From positions 1,054,001-1,118,000 of the forward strand of contig CALOCQ010000002.1 of NCBI GenBank assembly GCA_942491885.1: a stretch of DNA of 64,000 nucleotides. The letters are read 5' to 3'. Positions 1-8,866 of this stretch are shown piece after piece (the stretch's first letter is position 1; each line of letters starts with the position of its first letter). Position numbers and translations under genes: made by a program. The stretch is from CALBPI01 sp942491885 (GTDB lineage Bacteria > Pseudomonadota > Gammaproteobacteria > Steroidobacterales > Woeseiaceae). The notes under the pieces were generated by a model that made no database searches, was not told the origin of the DNA, and saw nothing but the letters and a program-made list of their open reading frames with translations.

Positions 1-521
1 TCGCCAGCCAGGCTGGTGACGTGCAGGTCTGGCAGGCCGTGTGGTCTGACAACCGCGATGTTATTCCGCCGCCTGATGGTGACTGGTCCAAGTACGTGGC
101 GCCGATCACCCAGGCCCAGCCAAGCTTCTTCGACCCCACAGTGACCATTCCGAGCTGTACAGAGGTGTCTTTCCCGGATGCGTTACCACAGTTCCAGGCT
201 GGCTCGTTGTATACCGGCACCCGTAACCAGAACGTCTACAGTGCGTCAATCAGTAATGGCGTTATTGTTGCCGCTCCAGGCAATAATCGTCCTTTGGGCA
301 ACGATGATATCGGCGCACCACTGCAGCGCGGCTTTGTGGTCTATGTGCAGAACACAACGGCGCAGGCTCGCGAATTCCGCCTTTCACTCCCTGAAATCCC
401 AATGGGTATTGAAGCGTCGTTTCGCGCCGGGTCAGGTGATCACGCAGAAAGACATCGAGATCCCGGCTTACTCGAGCGCGGTAGCCACTGTGTCTGCGCT
501 ACGGTACCGGCGCAGCAGTGA
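1..521 (+). CDS. Large secreted surface protein, upstream fragment (partial, frameshifted)
   Basis: The reading frame is open from the left edge, so the gene begins outside the window. It encodes a beta-rich stretch (for example VQVWQAVWSDNRDV) of the kind found in secreted, repeat-built surface proteins. Near 430 the sensible protein moves to another frame, where GQVITQKDIEIPAYSS continues the same style of sequence, so the stop at 521 is out of frame. The fragments at 543 and 1252 are almost surely later parts of the same gene. No catalytic motif is visible. The function is unknown; an extracellular location is inferred from the domains further downstream. Confidence 0.55.
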   Translation, partial: ASQAGDVQVWQAVWSDNRDVIPPPDGDWSKYVAPITQAQPSFFDPTVTIPSCTEVSFPDALPQFQAGSLYTGTRNQNVYSASISNGVIVAAPGNNRPLGNDDIGAPLQRGFVVYVQNTTAQAREFRLSLPEIPMGIEASFRAGSGDHAERHRDPGLLERGSHCVCATVPAQQ

Positions 522-542
522 GCGAAACGATTCCCGTCTCGG

Positions 543-1190
543 TTGTTGAGATCTGGCGGTACGCTTGACGGCTCGGTACGTTTAAACAGCGATCCGGAGC
601 GCCCGATCCGCTGCAAGTTACGCTTTCTACAACGGAAGTGCACAACCCGGCAATTCTTGAATCCGGCGATTCTCAATCCGGCCATCCTGAATGCCTCTGT
701 TGATGCCTCGGAGTTCATGACCTGTACCGACGACCCGGCTAAGTGCGTACTCAACCCCGCGATCTTCAACCCGGCTGTCTTGAACCCTGCCATTTTGAAC
801 CCCGCGATTTTCAACCCGGCGATTTTGAACCCAGCTATCTTTAACCCGGCGATTCTGAACCCGGCGATCTTTAACCCGGCGATTCTGAACCCGGCCATCT
901 TCAACCCGGCAATTCTGAATCCTGCAATTCTCAATCCGGCAATTCTGAACCCTGCCATCTTCAACCCGGCGATTTTCAATCCGGCTATTTTGAACCCGGC
1001 GATTCTCAATCCTGCGATTTTCAATCCAGCCATTCTGAATCCCGCGATCCTGAATCCTGCGATTCTGAATCCAGCGATTCTGAATCCAGCGATTCTGAAT
1101 CCAGCGATCCTTAATCCGGCGATCCTCAACAGCCTCTCCGAGCGGCCCAGAGCAAGTCGACGTAACCTTTGCCGTTACCAACAACGGTAA
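543..1190 (+). CDS. Large secreted surface protein, pentapeptide-repeat segment (frameshifted fragment)
   Basis: This is the middle of the gene entering from the left edge. After about 30 unconvincing residues in a probably wrong frame, the protein becomes LNPAILNPAILN, then a short Cys-containing linker, then about 25 uninterrupted NPA(I/V)(L/F) units. The spacing, with Ala two residues before a Leu/Phe, matches the pentapeptide-repeat pattern that forms a right-handed beta-helix. Near 1130 the natural frame shifts by one base: reading on in frame 1 gives PSGPEQVDVTFAVTNNGN, which leads directly into the next fragment. The stop at 1190 is therefore an artefact of an indel or a real mutation. 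Confidence 0.55.
   Translation: MLRSGGTLDGSVRLNSDPERPIRCKLRFLQRKCTTRQFLNPAILNPAILNASVDASEFMTCTDDPAKCVLNPAIFNPAVLNPAILNPAIFNPAILNPAIFNPAILNPAIFNPAILNPAIFNPAILNPAILNPAILNPAIFNPAIFNPAILNPAILNPAIFNPAILNPAILNPAILNPAILNPAILNPAILNPAILNSLSERPRASRRNLCRYQQR
750..1130 (+). repeat. 15-bp tandem repeat coding NPA(I/V)(L/F)
   Basis: About 25 head-to-tail copies of a 15-base unit encode Asn-Pro-Ala-Ile-Leu/Phe, with one Val variant. Third positions vary freely (aac/aat, ccg/ccc/cct, gcg/gca/gcc) while the amino acids stay fixed. That shows selection on the protein rather than very recent slippage. Two further NPAIL units precede it at about 658-690. Confidence 0.9.
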
Positions 1191-1251
1191 TGCTACGACC
1201 GCTTATGACCTGGATCTCGCGGCAGAACAGATTGACGGGCTCGACTATGAG

Positions 1252-3717
1252 GTGCTCGTCTATCGCCTCAATGAGACACCGGTCGCCGATGGCTGCACGC
1301 TCACCACCGAGGCACAGCAGCAGCTGATCTTCAGCCAGGACGATCCGCTCAATAAGGGGGTCGACGGAAGTTTCTATCTCGAGCCCGGCGAGCAGGTGCT
1401 CGTCACGTTCCGCGTATTTCCAGACGTCGAGGCGGAAACCCCGCTTGATCCTGTCGCTACGTTTGTGCCGGATGACCTTGGCGGTATCGTCAGCGCGCAG
1501 CCGCCGAACACCAATCCTGCAAGCATGCCGCCTGCCGACGCGTTCGGCCCACCGGCAAATGTCATACCGGCCACAGCGGGCGGCCTCCTGATTGGTGCTG
1601 GCGGCACTGCACCGATCAGTGGCGGACCATTGACCGCCGGGCAGCAAGTTTCGGTTACCGCGACTGGTTTTGTGCGCGGGGGCGATCCGCTGATTTTCCC
1701 TCTGGTCACGCCTGACGGCAGTGGTCCATGTGGCGGCACTTGCCTGTTGCCAGGCGCGCCAGCCTTTAGCCTCGTTGGGCGCATCGCAGGTGGTCCATGG
1801 CAGCTAGTCGGTGAAGGTCCGACGATACTCACAGCTGCGAGCACCGGCGAGTTGGAATTCGCGGTCAACGACAACGGCTACGATGACAACACGGGTAACT
1901 TCTTCGTCTCGGTATCGCCAGTCGCGCGCTGCGACATTGCCGGTGACTGGTCTGGTACCTATGTCCAAGGCAGCTTCGAGTATCCGATCGTTGTGACAAA
2001 CTTTACCTGTCCAACACCGGGCAGCGTCACTGCGGACGGTGAGTACCCTACGCTGGAATGCTCCGGCGACTGGACGCTCGACGCAATTGTAGGTGACACA
2101 CTTTTCGTCACCGAAAACGTCATTGGCTCAGCATGCGTGCCTGTAGTGGCGCATGAGTTAACGCTTGATAACGGCGTATTGAACGGCGTCACACCGGCGT
2201 TCAGTTCATCGTTCTCAATGTTGCCAACGACCACGTCAACCTTTGCCAACGATGCAGACGAATGGTCAATCGCTAACGACAGCGGCGGCTGGGTAGCAAC
2301 AGGCGGTAACCCGCTGGGTTACCTTGCCGGTTCCGATTCCGGTGGCGCTACAGGCTCAACAGCCTGGTACTTCAGCGCACCGGACAAGTTCCTCGGTGAT
2401 CAGTCAGCATTCGATGGTGGCACGCTTAGCTACGACCTGCAGCAAAGCGACAATGCTCCGACGCTGACCGATCTACCTTGGGTCATCCTGCGTGGAAACG
2501 GCGTGACACTGGTGTATGACGCTGGCGCAAGTGCGCTACCGGGCACAGACTGGACGCCGTTCGCGGTGCCGCTCGATGCAAACGCGCCGGGCTGGTACAT
2601 CGCCGATGACGCATGCTGGACATTCAGCATCGTGTCACTCGACGTGTGTAACTTCGCCGGCGCCGCACCGACTCCAGCGCAGTTTGCCAGCGTGCTTGCT
2701 AACCTGGATACGTTGCTGATTCGTGGCGAATACTCCGTGACGCTGGATAGCGGTGGGCTGGACAACGTCGAGCTCGTCTCGGGGATATCACCGGCGTTCA
2801 CCGAAATCGTTATCCAGGATGACACCGATATCGCCAACAGTGGCGTTCTGGTTGTCGCCAACGACCTGGGCATATCGCCCGGAGCGGTCACGGTTAACGG
2901 CGTGACATTTGGCACAGACCAGAGCGGACAAGCGCCCGGTGAGTGGCAGGTGAGCGGCGGCAACACGTTCTCAAACGAAAGCCTGTCGCCGGAATTGGAC
3001 AATCTGCTGGATGACCTGGTGTTCGTGAACTTCGGACGGGCGAATGTCGATTCGACATTCAGCATCGGCGGGTTAACCCCGGGCAACGACTATCGGTTGC
3101 AGATGTTGTTCTCGAACGACATCAACAACACCGGAAACAACGTGGAAGTCACCGTCGAGGGTGAGACCTGGCTACTGGATAGCTGGAAGCCGGATCCGAT
3201 CAACCTTTCTACTGAGTTCACGGCGACCGGCACAACGGTTGATATTGTGTTCACCGGTGGTCCGGGTTCGTCGAGCGAGTCGGGTCGCGCCGTCTTGAAC
3301 GCCTACGTCGTGCACGACATCACACCCGGTGTAGGACCAGTGGCAGGCACCGTATGGCGTGCAGACATTGATTTCACAAACGTGAGTCCAGATGGTCCAT
3401 ATGACTGTTTGCGCCATCAATGGGTCTTCAATGAGCCTCTCGCCCCAGGTGAAGGATTCACTTTCGAGATCTTCGACGAGGAAGGCGGCCCGGCTATTGC
3501 GAGCCAGGTCTTCACAAGTAACTTTGCATCGCCGATAACCAACGTCGGCTTCGAGGTATTCTTGTCCGGTACGGCACTGGCCGACGGCGTCGGCTACGAA
3601 GTGATGACTTTCACCCAGCCATTCGATTTGGATTCGCTGTCCTTGCGCGGCGACACAACCTGTATCACTGGCGCTCAGACGCCATTCATCGATACGATCC
3701 TAACCGTCGATCCCTGA
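1252..3717 (+). CDS. Large secreted surface protein, C-terminal multidomain part
   Basis: This is an 821-residue open frame, and its real reading continues back to about 1139. Visible in order: a CARDB/Ig-like stretch (VTFAVTNNGN); a linker; a LecA-like galactose-binding module (LVGRIAGGPWQLVG, then FAVNDNGYDDNTGNF); a laminin-B-like module starting at TFANDADEW and containing AWYFSAPDKFLGD; and two further beta-sandwich modules (NFGRANVDSTFSIGGLTPG). No sortase, PEP-CTERM or autotransporter end is visible. The composition (Gly, Thr, Asn, Asp, few Lys) is that of an exported carbohydrate-binding or adhesive protein. The function is inferred only from the domains. A strong hairpin follows the stop. 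Confidence 0.7.
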   Translation: MLVYRLNETPVADGCTLTTEAQQQLIFSQDDPLNKGVDGSFYLEPGEQVLVTFRVFPDVEAETPLDPVATFVPDDLGGIVSAQPPNTNPASMPPADAFGPPANVIPATAGGLLIGAGGTAPISGGPLTAGQQVSVTATGFVRGGDPLIFPLVTPDGSGPCGGTCLLPGAPAFSLVGRIAGGPWQLVGEGPTILTAASTGELEFAVNDNGYDDNTGNFFVSVSPVARCDIAGDWSGTYVQGSFEYPIVVTNFTCPTPGSVTADGEYPTLECSGDWTLDAIVGDTLFVTENVIGSACVPVVAHELTLDNGVLNGVTPAFSSSFSMLPTTTSTFANDADEWSIANDSGGWVATGGNPLGYLAGSDSGGATGSTAWYFSAPDKFLGDQSAFDGGTLSYDLQQSDNAPTLTDLPWVILRGNGVTLVYDAGASALPGTDWTPFAVPLDANAPGWYIADDACWTFSIVSLDVCNFAGAAPTPAQFASVLANLDTLLIRGEYSVTLDSGGLDNVELVSGISPAFTEIVIQDDTDIANSGVLVVANDLGISPGAVTVNGVTFGTDQSGQAPGEWQVSGGNTFSNESLSPELDNLLDDLVFVNFGRANVDSTFSIGGLTPGNDYRLQMLFSNDINNTGNNVEVTVEGETWLLDSWKPDPINLSTEFTATGTTVDIVFTGGPGSSSESGRAVLNAYVVHDITPGVGPVAGTVWRADIDFTNVSPDGPYDCLRHQWVFNEPLAPGEGFTFEIFDEEGGPAIASQVFTSNFASPITNVGFEVFLSGTALADGVGYEVMTFTQPFDLDSLSLRGDTTCITGAQTPFIDTILTVDP

Positions 3718-3737
3718 GCCCTTCGCGACAGAAGAAT

Positions 3738-3775
3738 GGACCGAACCACATCATTCTGAATATGTGGTTCGGTCC
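3738..3775. terminator. Hairpin after the surface-protein gene
   Basis: A perfect 14-bp inverted repeat (GGACCGAACCACAT and its complement) surrounds a 10-base loop and lies 20 bases after the stop at 3717. There is no U-run, so it is a likely but not classical terminator. Confidence 0.6.
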
Positions 3776-3870
3776 GCCGCTCTGGCATGGAGTTAGCTTC
3801 CTGTAGCGCGTGCTAGACTCATCTAGACGACTATCACCGCATGATAAATGCCACCACCGATCGCCATTAA

Positions 3871-4386
3871 ATGAAAAGCATTATCAGAGAACTGCGACGC
3901 CGCGAGGTGTTTCGCACTGCCGGCTTATATGTCGGCATCTGCTGGATCGTAATCGAGGTCGGCAGCGTTTTGCTGCCGGTTTTCGACGCACCCGAGTGGC
4001 TGTTCCGCGGCATGATCATCGCCGCCGTCGCCGGCTTCCCAGTCATGCTGATTCTGGCATGGTTCTTCGATGTTAACGAGGGAGGCATCAGCCTCCAGGG
4101 CGACGTTCAAGACACAGCTCCCGAGAAGATGGGGGCGCGCAAGTCGGACTTTGCCATCATCGGTTTTCTCGGTGTCGCGCTTGTCGTTTCACTCTACTTG
4201 AACGTATCTGACGAATCGCCTAACGACACTGTGCTCGAGCCGGTTGCGGTGCTGATTAGCATGGTTTGCATGGCAGCGTGCACGACCAGCTTTCCGGATT
4301 GGCGTTCTGGAAGAGGCGCTGACTGTCGGCATAGAAGTAGCACCGCATGTGACTGTTATTCAAAGGCGCTGCAACTCCGGGTCTGA
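3871..4386 (+). CDS. Membrane-anchored TPR protein, N-terminal fragment (frameshifted)
   Basis: The N-terminus MKSIIRELRRREVFRTAGLY is followed by two membrane helices (about residues 17-37 and 45-66), then LAWFFDVNEGGISLQGD, then another hydrophobic helix near 95-113. This is the typical start of gammaproteobacterial TPR proteins with a FlgO-like middle domain. After about residue 130 the frame is lost: a shifted reading gives GVLEEALTVGIEVAPHVTVIQRR. The gene continues in the fragments at 4402 and 4766, with at least four frame changes before 4860. Family members are envelope proteins of unclear role. Confidence 0.65.
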   Translation: MKSIIRELRRREVFRTAGLYVGICWIVIEVGSVLLPVFDAPEWLFRGMIIAAVAGFPVMLILAWFFDVNEGGISLQGDVQDTAPEKMGARKSDFAIIGFLGVALVVSLYLNVSDESPNDTVLEPVAVLISMVCMAACTTSFPDWRSGRGADCRHRSSTACDCYSKALQLRV

Positions 4387-4401
4387 CATCGGCATGCCAG
4401 C

Positions 4402-4863
4402 TTGCACAGCAGCAAGGTATTGAACAGCTGTCCTGGCAGGGTCGTTAACAGCGTCCGGGAATGGCTATCGGATGTGGCGTCGAAGGCATCGATGTTGCCA
4501 ATGGCGAATCCATTTTCACGGTCGACGAGAAAGCTGATTCGCGCGAGGCGTATTGCTAAGGCTATCGGCGAAATCACGGCCGACGCGCGGAAGAAACTCG
4601 GCGATAAGACCAAAGCAAGTGACACCGACGAACATGCGCAGCAATTCACGGCTGCCTCTCTGGAAGCGGCTCAGGCTTACGCGACCGGGAAGACACTCGA
4701 ACGCGCCGGGAAACTGACGGAAGCGGCGACCGCTTACGCAGAAGCAACCGTGGCGGATCCTAATCTTGGCAGGGCATTTGCCGGCCTCGCGCTGGTGGAG
4801 TTTACATTGGGTCAAACCGACGAGGCCGACCGACCCATTGGGCAACGGCGCTATGGCTGCTAG
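4402..4863 (+). CDS. Membrane-anchored TPR protein, middle fragment (frameshifted)
   Basis: Only the part from about 4560 looks like natural protein: AIGEITADARKKLGD, then a first TPR-like helix pair (AAQAYATGKTLERAGKLTEA, then AYAEATVADPNLGRAFAGLA). The preceding residues are a wrong-frame reading of the FlgO-like region. Near 4850 the frame shifts again into the 4766 frame. It is part of the gene that starts at 3871. Confidence 0.5.
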   Translation: MHSSKVLNSCPGRVVNSVREWLSDVASKASMLPMANPFSRSTRKLIRARRIAKAIGEITADARKKLGDKTKASDTDEHAQQFTAASLEAAQAYATGKTLERAGKLTEAATAYAEATVADPNLGRAFAGLALVEFTLGQTDEADRPIGQRRYGC

Positions 4864-6016
4864 GACGATGACCGAACGCGAGCGACTGCGGATTCTGGGG
4901 CGCTACGAGTCTTCCGTCACGATGGACGACGGCGCGGCAGCAATCATCTATGCCCAGCTAGTCGACAAGTATCCCGCAGACGTCAGTGCACGCGAACAAT
5001 ACGCCGAAGTTTTGCAGCGGCAATCCAATTTCACGGCAGCGGAGGAACAGACGAGGAAGATTCTTTCAGCCTTGCCCGCCGACAACCAACACCGCTCAAA
5101 GCTGGCGTTATATGCCATGTATGCCGGCGACTGGGAAACCGCCAAGACTGAGGCAGAAAAAGTCATCGCTGCGGACCCGGCCTACGGAGCAGCCTACTTG
5201 CCTGTTGCGATCGCCGCGCTGGGGCAAGGTGAGTTCGAGGCAGCACGCGAAGCCTACGCTGCAATGGCAACAGTTGGCGATACTGATGGTTTATCCCTTA
5301 TCGCAGAACTGGGCTTAGCCGATATCGACCTGTTTCTCGGCAGATACGACGCCGCGGAACAACGCCTGGAGGCGGGAATCAAGGCTGCAGTTGATAGCGG
5401 CAACAATCACCTCGCGGCGCTGAAAACGATCGCGCTCGCGCAATCGTACAGCGAGCAGGAGAATCTCTCGGCAGCTATCGCAGGGGCCAGCGATGCATCG
5501 CGCCTGTCGGATGACATCGCGGTGCAGGTGCAGGCTGCCTTGATATACATACGCAATGATGATCTCACCACAGCAAACGCGATTAGCGACGCCCTCTCGG
5601 CGAGAGCCGATTCGCACAGTCGGGCCTACGGACAAATGCTATCCGGCTTGGTATTGGAGCGCGAAGGCAAGACAACCCAGGCTATTCTCGCCATGCGCGA
5701 CGCAACAGAAACAGCTGACTTATGGCTGATTCGCTACCAAACCGCTTGGGCGTATCTGCGCGCGGATAATTTCCTCGAAGCACTTGGTGAGTTAACAACG
5801 TTGCAGGAACGCCGTGGCGAAGCCGCAGCAGCGTTTTTTGACGGTGCGCCAACTTACCGTCTGACGTCCCAATTAACGCTTTTGAAGGGCGAGGCGCAGC
5901 AAGCGTTGAACATGCAATCGGCGGCCCGTAAGAGCTACGAAAAGTTTATTTCATTGCGCCCGGATGGTGAGGCGATTGCCGAAGATGCGAAAGCACGAAT
6001 AGCCAATCTCAGGTGA
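4766..6016 (+). CDS. Membrane-anchored TPR protein, C-terminal TPR domain
   Basis: The true reading begins near 4855 with MAARTMTERERLRIL; the upstream residues are out of frame. The remainder is a chain of tetratricopeptide-like helix pairs through to the end (for example YPADVSAREQYAEVLQRQSN, ADPAYGAAYLPVAIAALGQG). It ends with LRPDGEAIAEDAKARIANLR, a typical closing helix for this family. TPR arrays bind protein partners; no enzymatic motif is seen. Together with 3871 and 4402 it would make one protein of roughly 715 residues. Confidence 0.65.
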   Translation: MAGHLPASRWWSLHWVKPTRPTDPLGNGAMAARTMTERERLRILGRYESSVTMDDGAAAIIYAQLVDKYPADVSAREQYAEVLQRQSNFTAAEEQTRKILSALPADNQHRSKLALYAMYAGDWETAKTEAEKVIAADPAYGAAYLPVAIAALGQGEFEAAREAYAAMATVGDTDGLSLIAELGLADIDLFLGRYDAAEQRLEAGIKAAVDSGNNHLAALKTIALAQSYSEQENLSAAIAGASDASRLSDDIAVQVQAALIYIRNDDLTTANAISDALSARADSHSRAYGQMLSGLVLEREGKTTQAILAMRDATETADLWLIRYQTAWAYLRADNFLEALGELTTLQERRGEAAAAFFDGAPTYRLTSQLTLLKGEAQQALNMQSAARKSYEKFISLRPDGEAIAEDAKARIANLR

Positions 6017-6033
6017 TTGGTTGTCGCGCTGAC

Positions 6034-6108
6034 TCAGTCGTCCGCGGCCGTCCATTCCCGTGTGTTCCGTGCGATGTATTCCTGGTAGCGCTCACCGTCC
6101 CACGACTG
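6034..6108 (-). pseudogene. Remnant C-terminus of a TPR gene
   Basis: The minus strand encodes GERYQEYIARNTREWTAADD followed by a stop. This is nearly the same ending as the TPR gene at 7130 (YQDYIARNTAAWTAE). Upstream, no related sequence can be found and the DNA turns very GC-rich. It looks like the last 20-25 codons of a duplicated or recombined copy. Confidence 0.45.
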
Positions 6109-6229
6109 ATGACGGCGGCGCGGGCTTGCCGGCGGCGACGCGTGCAAGCCGGGCTGCGTCCGAGCGCTCGTGGTCGGGTGCGGGTGCGGGTACCGATGGG
6201 TCCGCGCGGCTTTGGTCCGGGCGCGTGCC

Positions 6230-6934
6230 CTACTCGTTTGCGGGCGGCGCCTCCGCGTCGGCTTCCTCGTCCTCGTCGGGCAACAGCACGAGCTCGCCGT
6301 AGGTGACGTAGCCCTCCAGGTAGGCCATCCGCGCTTCGATGCGGTCGGATACAGCCTCGCAATACTCTTCGAACGACACACTAACCATGCCGATGAACAC
6401 CCGACCCGGCCGCGAGACGCAGTCGCGGCGGCCGCTATAACGAACACGCGTGCCCGTCCTGATTCGCAGCCGTTGGATATCGCGACGAATCGCGCGCTTG
6501 ACGAGCTCCTTGTCGCCCCATTGTGCCTTCAGCGATTCCGCAGCCGCCCTGGCCGCAGCGAGTTGCTCGGGGCGCAACCTGTTATGCAGGGCCTCGGCGG
6601 CGGCAACGATCGGTTCGTGCCCGCGCTCTGCGGCCAGCAGGTACCAGGCGCCTGCCTGAACCGGATCGCGTGGCACGCTCAAGCCGTTTTCGTGCATGTA
6701 GGCGACCATGTACTGGCTATACTTGTCACCGACTGGCGCCAGCTCCTTGCTGTAGAGCCACATCGCCTTTCGGTACTTGCCGGCCTCGAACGCCGCTTCC
6801 GCCTTCTCCTGAATACGTATCATCGCGTCGGTCGGCGCCCATCCGGGAAACGCCGTCTGGCTGCTGTCCTGCGCACCAGCGGCGCCGAAGGCAGCAAAGC
6901 CGAGACACATAGCTGCGAAAATCCGGTAGCGCAT
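6230..6934 (-). CDS. Secreted Sel1-like repeat protein
   Basis: The ATG at 6934 is preferred because a GAGGG site precedes it and a clear signal peptide follows (MRYRIFAAMCLGFAAFGAAGAQ). The mature protein of about 215 residues holds Sel1/TPR-like helices (AFEAGKYRKAMWLYSKELAPVG, then AYMHENGLSVPRDPVQAGAWYLLAAERG), the hallmark AxWYxxAAxxG of Sel1 repeats. A basic segment with CVSRPGRVFIG and an acidic tail (LPDEDEEADAE) follow. It is likely a periplasmic scaffold protein; its partners are unknown. The frame is intact, unlike its neighbours. Confidence 0.7.
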   Translation of the reverse strand: MRYRIFAAMCLGFAAFGAAGAQDSSQTAFPGWAPTDAMIRIQEKAEAAFEAGKYRKAMWLYSKELAPVGDKYSQYMVAYMHENGLSVPRDPVQAGAWYLLAAERGHEPIVAAAEALHNRLRPEQLAAARAAAESLKAQWGDKELVKRAIRRDIQRLRIRTGTRVRYSGRRDCVSRPGRVFIGMVSVSFEEYCEAVSDRIEARMAYLEGYVTYGELVLLPDEDEEADAEAPPANE

Positions 6935-7129
6935 GGTTAGGCCCTCAGTAATATCGTCCGAATATAGGACAAACCGACCGTTGATCGGGTAATAATGTTG
7001 CCACGCCGATCGGGGCCTTTGCCAGTGCGGTTTGCGGGGCAAGTACCGAGTAATGCGAAAAGCGGCTGCGCTACCGCACTCTGGCGACGCGAGAAGCCTC
7101 GGCTGATGGGTACAAGGAGAACAATATAC

Positions 7130-7489
7130 TCACTCAGCCGTCCACGCCGCTGTGTTCCTGGCGATGTAGTCCTGGTAGCCCGGGACGCCGCCGAAGGCCA
7201 GATTACTCCTTGCCCGAGGCACTGCGATTTCCTGGTCTGCCATACCATCGTCCCGGTAACGCTCAAGCATTGCCCAGCCGCCTTCGGCGTCACCGAGTAG
7301 CGCCTGGCCGAGAGCCAACGCATAGTATTCCCTGTCGAGCTCAAAATCAGACCACTGGCCCTCGTTTCTGCCAGCGAGCACAGTATAAAATCGCTCGCGG
7401 TACTCCTGGTAGCGCTCACCGTCCCCGACAACCGCTGCAATCATTGCCATGTCAGAGAAGGCGTCTAACTTGACGCGTTCAATCATCAC
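7130..7489 (-). CDS. TPR protein, C-terminal fragment (frameshifted)
   Basis: This fragment encodes the closing part of a TPR protein (DREYYALALGQALLGDAEGGWAM, ending YQDYIARNTAAWTAE). It overlaps the next fragment by four bases in another frame, so a single indel separates them. The ending matches the remnant at 6034. Confidence 0.5.
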   Translation of the reverse strand: MMIERVKLDAFSDMAMIAAVVGDGERYQEYRERFYTVLAGRNEGQWSDFELDREYYALALGQALLGDAEGGWAMLERYRDDGMADQEIAVPRARSNLAFGGVPGYQDYIARNTAAWTAE

Positions 7490-7788
7490 CGGCAGGTCTT
7501 TCTCTTTGATCTGCTCGCGAGCAAAGAAAAGGTTTGCGCCAATTGTTGCGCTTCCTCTTCATGACCGCCTGCATGACGCAGTATCAAAGCCAGTTTCCCA
7601 CTGCTGACGCTATGGACTGGATAGCACTCCGACGTCGGCGGCTCATACGCGGCACGCGCCGCGTCCAAACCCTGCGTGGAGTAAGTAAGCCAGGGTCGTA
7701 CGGGCTGGAATCTCGCCTTTGGGTTCAAAGCAATCCTCCGGTTCATGATCTCCAGCGCTTCGGCATCTTTGCCGCGCAGCATCAGCAC
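7486..7788 (-). CDS. TPR protein, middle fragment (frameshifted)
   Basis: It reads MLMLRGKDAEALEIMNRRIA, then LKLILRHAGG-like helices, consistent with the same TPR protein as 7130 and 7794. Frame breaks lie on both sides. No function beyond protein binding can be proposed. Confidence 0.45.
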   Translation of the reverse strand: MLMLRGKDAEALEIMNRRIALNPKARFQPVRPWLTYSTQGLDAARAAYEPPTSECYPVHSVSSGKLALILRHAGGHEEEAQQLAQTFSLLASRSKRKTCR

Positions 7789-7793
7789 ATTTC

Positions 7794-8090
7794 TTAGCTG
7801 ATACAGCGATGCCTCGTCTTCGGGGTATAACAGAACTGTTCTTCGCGATCAGCTTCTGCTTCCGGCAACATCCGGTTGGCCACGAACGCCATGCTCAGCT
7901 CATTGGCTACGGTTGCTGACTCCGGATCGATCTCTTTCGAGCGTCTCGCAGCCTCCAGGAATCGCTCACTTTCTGAAGCCGCTTCAGGCTGGCACTCAGG
8001 TAGCGCAGGATTCCCATATTGTTCGGTAGTTCCTCCGCTTAGCGGTTCGAGCAGTGCCAATGCCGCTTCGTAATCCCGCCCAAATGACAA
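7794..8090 (-). CDS. TPR protein, upstream fragment (frameshifted)
   Basis: It contains RDYEAALALLEPLSGG and AARRSKEIDPESATVANELS, typical TPR helices. A plausible extension in another frame reaches about 8130 (HIAEILVVGTTQRLCHLG). Beyond that, the plus strand codes for a different protein. The N-terminus of this gene is therefore missing or scrambled. Confidence 0.45.
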   Translation of the reverse strand: MSFGRDYEAALALLEPLSGGTTEQYGNPALPECQPEAASESERFLEAARRSKEIDPESATVANELSMAFVANRMLPEAEADREEQFCYTPKTRHRCIS

Positions 8091-8866
8091 AGACGCTGGG
8101 TTGTTCCGACCACCAGTATTTCGGCGATGTGTTCGAAGCTATCTTCAGAGACGCCGAGACTGAGTTCGAGGCAGCGACCCGGGCTGCTGAAGAACGGCTG
8201 GAAAAAGCACTGGATCAACTGTACGAGATCGTCTACCTGGCCGACATCGACGACGCGGCGTTGGCTAGTCATCTCGGCAGGCTCGCGTCCCGGCTTGAAA
8301 CCGCGAGCGGCTATTGCGGGCACGACATCGACACCGGTGCGGTGATGAATCGGGTCAACGACGACGATCTGCTCGCTCTTACGGGCTACGAGATAATTTG
8401 CATCGGACTTGCGAGTCTGCGCGATGCGGGGAATAACGTACCAATCGACGCAGCAAGCAGCGCAGCGCTTGAGTCGGCCAACACGCAATTGACGGCGGCG
8501 GCGAGCAGAGTACCTGGAAGCGCATATGCTGTCGATACTCACCGCCGCCGAATTTCCGCGAGATGCGCCGGCAAGTCAAGCTCACTGGCCACGGATGCCG
8601 GCTTTTACGGCATCCCCGACCCGATCAACAATCAGCCGCAGCTCAACGTCACGCTGGCTTGGCGAGCACGCGATCCGCTGGTCGGGCAGGATGAGTTCAC
8701 CGGCAAACTGACGTACGAGCATATACGGATTCGTCAATATCAACGGTCTGGCGACACTTTTCGGACAGAAAGGGGGCGCACCGATGATGGCCGGAATCAG
8801 TGTCTCCGCAACTACCTGACGGAATATCGCAGACGCCGCGATAACGCGGTGACAGATTCCCGTTGA
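8054..8866 (+). CDS. Unrecognised protein with coiled-coil start (frameshifted)
   Basis: From about 8128 the frame gives protein-like sequence: FEAATRAAEERLEKALDQLY (helical, charged, probably coiled coil), then alternating loops, then PQLNVTLAWRARDPLVGQDE, which looks like strands of a beta-barrel. After about 8750 a shifted frame (NINGLATFFGQKGGAPMMAG) reads better. The open frame has no obvious signal peptide, so the 5' end is likely missing. The ending downstream resembles an outer-membrane barrel. I do not recognise the family. Confidence 0.4.
   Translation: MPMPLRNPAQMTKTLGCSDHQYFGDVFEAIFRDAETEFEAATRAAEERLEKALDQLYEIVYLADIDDAALASHLGRLASRLETASGYCGHDIDTGAVMNRVNDDDLLALTGYEIICIGLASLRDAGNNVPIDAASSAALESANTQLTAAASRVPGSAYAVDTHRRRISARCAGKSSSLATDAGFYGIPDPINNQPQLNVTLAWRARDPLVGQDEFTGKLTYEHIRIRQYQRSGDTFRTERGRTDDGRNQCLRNYLTEYRRRRDNAVTDSR

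Noticed and set aside
750..1130. Possible CRISPR-like repeats
   Set aside because: The 15-base units are contiguous and coding, without spacers or nearby cas genes.
440..1184. Minus-strand frames made of RIAGF or NRRIQ repeats
   Set aside because: They are the antisense of the NPAIL array. The plus frame keeps fixed amino acids with silent variation, while these do not carry any start or context.
8039..8542. Minus-strand continuation of the TPR gene across the plus-strand coiled-coil gene
   Set aside because: Only about 13 codons past 8090 look like protein; the plus strand has better composition from 8128 on.
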